NCBI GenBank assembly: GCA_030631625.1
Contig: DAOVKT010000106.1
Coordinates: 1-9,157 of the forward strand
Length of the DNA stretch: 9,157 nucleotides
From: JAGLTZ01 sp023135015
Lineage (GTDB): Bacteria > Blakebacterota > Blakebacteria > Blakebacterales > Blakebacteraceae
Direction: 5' to 3'
A program made the translations under genes and the position numbers. Numbering within the stretch: position 1 is the stretch's first letter; every line of letters starts with the position of its first letter. Of this stretch, positions 6,204 through 9,157 are shown in pieces. Under the pieces are notes generated by a model, which saw only the letters and a program-made list of their open reading frames with translations, did not search any database and was not told where the DNA came from.

Positions 6204-6617
6204 TTATGCCGCATAGGGCGAGGGGCCGAGTGCCCTCACAGCCTCGATCATCTCTTGCATGACCTCTGCGAACCTGCCCCCCTCCGAGGCCGATACCCAT
6301 TCGAGCCTGAAGCGTTCCGGCTCGAGCCCGAAGTCCTCGAGCATCAGATCGATCGCTTCCGCCCTCGCCTCAGCCCGCTTGTTCCCATCCAGGTAGTGGC
6401 AGTCACCAATATGGCACCCACAGATGAGAACACCATCGGCACCATTGGTAAGAGCGTTGATGACCAGGTTCGGGTGTACCATGCCCGAACACATCACCCT
6501 GATGATCCTGGCGTTAGGGGGGTATTGGATCCTCGAAGTGCCGGCCAGATCAGCGCCGGCATACGAGCACCAGTTGCAGCAGAAGGCCAGAATTTTCGGT
6601 TCGAACTCCTCAGTCAT
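6204..6617 (-). CDS. mvhD: MvhD, [2Fe-2S] delta subunit linking hydrogenase to HdrA
   Basis: Electron-transfer subunit (MvhD/FlpD family) that binds a [2Fe-2S] centre and bridges the hydrogenase dimer to HdrA. It is 137 aa, the usual length for the stand-alone form; in some organisms it is fused to HdrA, here it is separate. The family cysteines are present: CCNWC near the N-terminus (C13, C14, C17), MCSGMV (C43) and ICGCHIGDCHY (C66, C68, C73). Start: the ATG at 6617 sits 7 nt after GGAG, which lies inside the last codons of hdrA. A GTG at 6620 in the same frame overlaps the hdrA stop and is less likely. Only 2 nt separate the hdrA stop from this ATG, so the two are almost certainly translated together. 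Confidence 0.96.
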   Translation of the reverse strand: MTEEFEPKILAFCCNWCSYAGADLAGTSRIQYPPNARIIRVMCSGMVHPNLVINALTNGADGVLICGCHIGDCHYLDGNKRAEARAEAIDLMLEDFGLEPERFRLEWVSASEGGRFAEVMQEMIEAVRALGPSPYAA

Positions 6618-6619
6618 CA

Positions 6620-9157
6620 CTATTCTCCCATGGCGGCGTCGACCATGGCCGAGAGCTGGTCCAGCCTGAAATGGTCAATCACAATGCCGTCTTTCGGGCA
6701 TGTGGCCATGCATACGCCACATCCCTTGCATAACGACGGGTCTGATTCGACGGTCTTCTTGATCTGTCCGTCTTTCATGTACTCGAGCAGGGTTATCGCC
6801 TGGTAGGGGCAGGGCTCCACGCAGTAGGCGCAGCCGTCGCAGTTGGCATCGATGACACGGGATATCGTCGGCTCGAGGTCAATAATCTCCTTCGACAGCA
6901 GTGTCGTGGCCCGGGCCGCAGCGGCCGAGGCCTGGATGATTGACTCGTCCACCGATTTGGGAGCGTGGGCCGTGCCGCACACGTACACACCATCTGTTGC
7001 AAAGTCGACCGGACGTAGCTTCATGTGCGCCTCGAGGAAGAAGCCGTCCTGGTCGAGTGGTACCTTAAGGAACTGGGCCAGCTCCTCGTTCCCCTCGGGT
7101 GGCACGATCCCCGCCGACAGCACCAGGAGGTCGGCGTCTATCTCTAGCGGCATCTTGAGCAGGGCGTCGTTGACGGTCACTTTGAGCCCGGCACCATTTC
7201 CCTCTACACGAGGTTTGTCGTCGTCCTCGAACCTGATGAAGATGACTCCCTTCTCGCGGGCCTCGGTGTAGAGTTCCTCCCGCATCCCGTAGGTGCGGAT
7301 GTCACGGTAGAGAATGGCCACCTCCGCCGTGGGGTCGGCCTCCTTGATCCTCAACGCGTTGGTGATGGCCGCTGTGCAGCAGACACGTGAGCAGTACGGT
7401 CTCTCCTCATCCCGCGAGCCGACGCACTGGATCATGGCGATGGTCTTAGCGCCGCCCAGGCCTCCGTTATCCATCCGGTCCTCCAGCTCGAGCTGCGTGA
7501 GGACCCGTTCGCTCTCACCGTACAGGTACTCCGTCGGCTTGTACTCATCCCCCCCGGTGGCGACGATCACCCCGCCGTGATCGAACTCGACTTCGCTGCC
7601 GTCCGCCTCGCGCACTTTGGTATTGAATCTGCCCAACGAGCCGTCGATCGCCAGGATCCGGGCTCCGAGGTGGAGGTGAATGTTGTCCGAGTTTTGAGTC
7701 GCTTCGATGAGGGAGGCCAGTTCCTCGGCCGTGTCTCCATGCCCGGCGATGTATCTGATCCGGCGCAGGTTACCGCCGAGTTCCGCCTCCTTCTCTACGA
7801 GGTGGACGATGAAGCCCTGGCCGGCCAGATCGAGGGCGGCGGTCATGCCGGCCACACCACCGCCGACGACCAGCGCGTCCTGGTTGATCTTCATGTGCCG
7901 TTCCTGGAGCGGCTCCAGCAGCGCCGACTTGGCCACCGCCATCCTGAGCAGGTCCTTCGACTTATCGGTTGCCTCGGCGTGCAGCGACATGTGGACCCAC
8001 GAGCACTGGTCGCGGATGTTGGCCATCTCGAACAGGTAGGGGTTGAGGCCGCCCTCCCGTATCGTGTTTCGGAACAGCGGCTCGTGCGTGCGCGGCGTGC
8101 AGGAGGCCACCACCACCCGCGTCAGGTTCTCGTCCTTTATGATCTGTTTGATTCTCTCCTGCGTATCGGTGGAGCAGGTATAGAGGTTGTCCTCGGCATA
8201 AACGACATTGGGAAGCGTCTTGGCGTACTCGACGACCGCGGGCACATCGACCACACCGCCGATATTGGTGCCGCAGTGGCAGACGAAGACTCCGATCTTC
8301 GGCTCCTGGCCCTCGACGTCGATCTCGGGCGGGTACTCCACTTCCTCAACCAGTGACCCGCGCTCTTCGGCCAGCAATACCATCGCCTTGGCGGCTGAAC
8401 CCGAGGCCTGCATCACCGTCTCGGGGATATCCTTCGGGTCGGTGAACGGGCCGCAGACGTAGATGCCGGGCCGCTCTGTCTCTATAGGCGTGAAACGTCC
8501 AGCGCGGTAGAAGCCCGTCTCATCGAGCGTGATGCCGAGCTTGGCGGCAAGATCCTTGCTCGGCTCCGACGGCCAGAGACCGCAGGAAAGGACGACCATG
8601 TCGAAGTTTTCAACGATCGGACCATCTCCGGAAGGGTGGTACTTCAACTTCAGGTCCGAGGTACCAGGCACCTCTTTGATCGAGGAGGGCATGCAGCGGA
8701 TGTACCTTACCCCCGCCTCCTGCGCCCGGTTGTAGTAGGCATCGAAGCCCTTGCCGAAGGCCCTCAGGTCTATGTAGAAGATGGTGCATTCCAGACCGGG
8801 GGCGTGCTCCTTGGCGATAATGGAGTGCTTCGTGGCGTACATGCAGCAGACCGAGGAACACCAAGGCCGCTCCTTCTCGCGGGAACCGACGCACTGGATG
8901 AAGGCGACCCGCTTCGGCAACCTGCCGTCGGAGGGTCTCAGGACTGTCCCCCGGTACGGGCCGGATGCGGAAAGGATCCGCTCGAACTCAAGCGAGGTAA
9001 CGACATTAGGGTACCTTCCGTAGCCGTATTCGCCGTCGAGTCTGGCGTCGAAGAGCTCGAACCCGGGTGCGGCCACAATGGCGCCTACCTCCAGCTCGCG
9101 GACCTCGTCCCCCAGTCGGTAATCTATAGCCCCCGGTCCGCAGACGTTTTTGCACAG
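6620..9157 (-). CDS. hdrA: HdrA-type FAD/[4Fe-4S] electron-bifurcating protein, tandem two-module form, 5' end outside the window
   Basis: Heterodisulfide reductase subunit A homologue: its FAD receives electrons from MvhD and splits or merges them between ferredoxin and another acceptor. The frame is open to the right edge, so the GTG at 9076 is not the start; 845 residues are visible (numbered from the edge). Module 1 (about 1-270) begins with the last two cysteines of a ferredoxin motif (LCKNVCGPGAIDYR), then QCVGSREKERPWCSSVCC (88-105). Module 2 (about 286-845) is a nearly complete HdrA: CHCGTNIGG (293-301), C328, C353 and C385 in the N-terminal cluster domain, FAD motif VVGGGVAGM (430-438), QCVGSRDEERPYCSRVCC (577-594), and two C-terminal ferredoxin motifs CDGCAYCVEPCP (773-784) and CKGCGVCMATCP (810-821). 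Module 2 lacks the inserted ferredoxin domain. First visible gene of the operon; hdrB and hdrC are not in the window. Confidence 0.95.
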   Translation of the reverse strand: MCKNVCGPGAIDYRLGDEVRELEVGAIVAAPGFELFDARLDGEYGYGRYPNVVTSLEFERILSASGPYRGTVLRPSDGRLPKRVAFIQCVGSREKERPWCSSVCCMYATKHSIIAKEHAPGLECTIFYIDLRAFGKGFDAYYNRAQEAGVRYIRCMPSSIKEVPGTSDLKLKYHPSGDGPIVENFDMVVLSCGLWPSEPSKDLAAKLGITLDETGFYRAGRFTPIETERPGIYVCGPFTDPKDIPETVMQASGSAAKAMVLLAEERGSLVEEVEYPPEIDVEGQEPKIGVFVCHCGTNIGGVVDVPAVVEYAKTLPNVVYAEDNLYTCSTDTQERIKQIIKDENLTRVVVASCTPRTHEPLFRNTIREGGLNPYLFEMANIRDQCSWVHMSLHAEATDKSKDLLRMAVAKSALLEPLQERHMKINQDALVVGGGVAGMTAALDLAGQGFIVHLVEKEAELGGNLRRIRYIAGHGDTAEELASLIEATQNSDNIHLHLGARILAIDGSLGRFNTKVREADGSEVEFDHGGVIVATGGDEYKPTEYLYGESERVLTQLELEDRMDNGGLGGAKTIAMIQCVGSRDEERPYCSRVCCTAAITNALRIKEADPTAEVAILYRDIRTYGMREELYTEAREKGVIFIRFEDDDKPRVEGNGAGLKVTVNDALLKMPLEIDADLLVLSAGIVPPEGNEELAQFLKVPLDQDGFFLEAHMKLRPVDFATDGVYVCGTAHAPKSVDESIIQASAAAARATTLLSKEIIDLEPTISRVIDANCDGCAYCVEPCPYQAITLLEYMKDGQIKKTVESDPSLCKGCGVCMATCPKDGIVIDHFRLDQLSAMVDAAMGE

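Noticed and set aside
5841..6806. A 321-codon open frame on the plus strand across mvhG, the small gene, mvhD and hdrA
   Set aside because: It runs antisense through several real genes and resembles no family.
7577..8356. A 259-codon open frame on the plus strand inside hdrA
   Set aside because: It is antisense to the strongly conserved HdrA module 2, its translation is His/Arg/Val-rich without recognisable motifs, and high GC makes such shadow frames common.

Overview
The window looks like part of the chromosome of an anaerobic, hydrogen-metabolising bacterium. It is fairly GC-rich and almost fully coding, with canonical AGGAG-type ribosome binding sites. The main feature is a six-gene minus-strand cluster for an MvhADG-type (group 3c) [NiFe] hydrogenase and an HdrA flavoprotein, the electron-bifurcation or confurcation machinery found in methanogens, sulfate reducers, syntrophs and some Chloroflexi-type anaerobes. 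The lineage cannot be fixed from sequence alone. Bacterial rather than archaeal is an inference from the SD-led starts, a U-tract terminator and the two accessory genes at the left.

Layout, left to right. Positions 2-832 (+) hold a zinc-free MDR (quinone oxidoreductase/VAT1-like) gene cut by the left edge. It converges on an M28 zinc peptidase at 889-2514 (-), an exported two-metal aminopeptidase-like enzyme with a PA-type insert. Positions 2515-2981 form a 467-bp intergenic region. It carries a plausible minus-strand promoter for the peptidase and, on the plus strand, an unassigned run of three hairpins ending in a textbook intrinsic terminator (2746-2926). From 2982 to the right edge the hydrogenase cluster is read right to left: hdrA (6620 to beyond 9157) > mvhD (6617-6204) > 68-aa unknown protein (6188-5982) > mvhG (5968-5015) > mvhA (5001-3556) > [NiFe]-hydrogenase maturation protease (3497-2982). 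The first five genes are separated by 2-15 nt. The protease follows after 58 nt, with unusual structure around its start.

How the genes work together (family knowledge plus inference): MvhA and MvhG oxidise or produce H2. MvhD carries electrons through its [2Fe-2S] centre to HdrA, whose FAD splits or merges electron pairs between ferredoxin and a second, higher-potential partner. The protease removes the 25-residue C-terminal tail seen on MvhA so that the Ni site can close. HdrA is a tandem fusion: a first HdrA-like module, partly outside the window, is joined to a second nearly complete HdrA whose FAD motif and C-terminal ferredoxin motifs are intact. No hdrB or hdrC is visible; they would have to lie to the right or elsewhere.

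The points most worth following up are the orphan structured RNA at 2746-2926, the tandem HdrA with complementary ferredoxin content, the unknown 68-aa gene inside the hydrogenase operon, and the hairpin and leader arrangement at the start of the protease gene.
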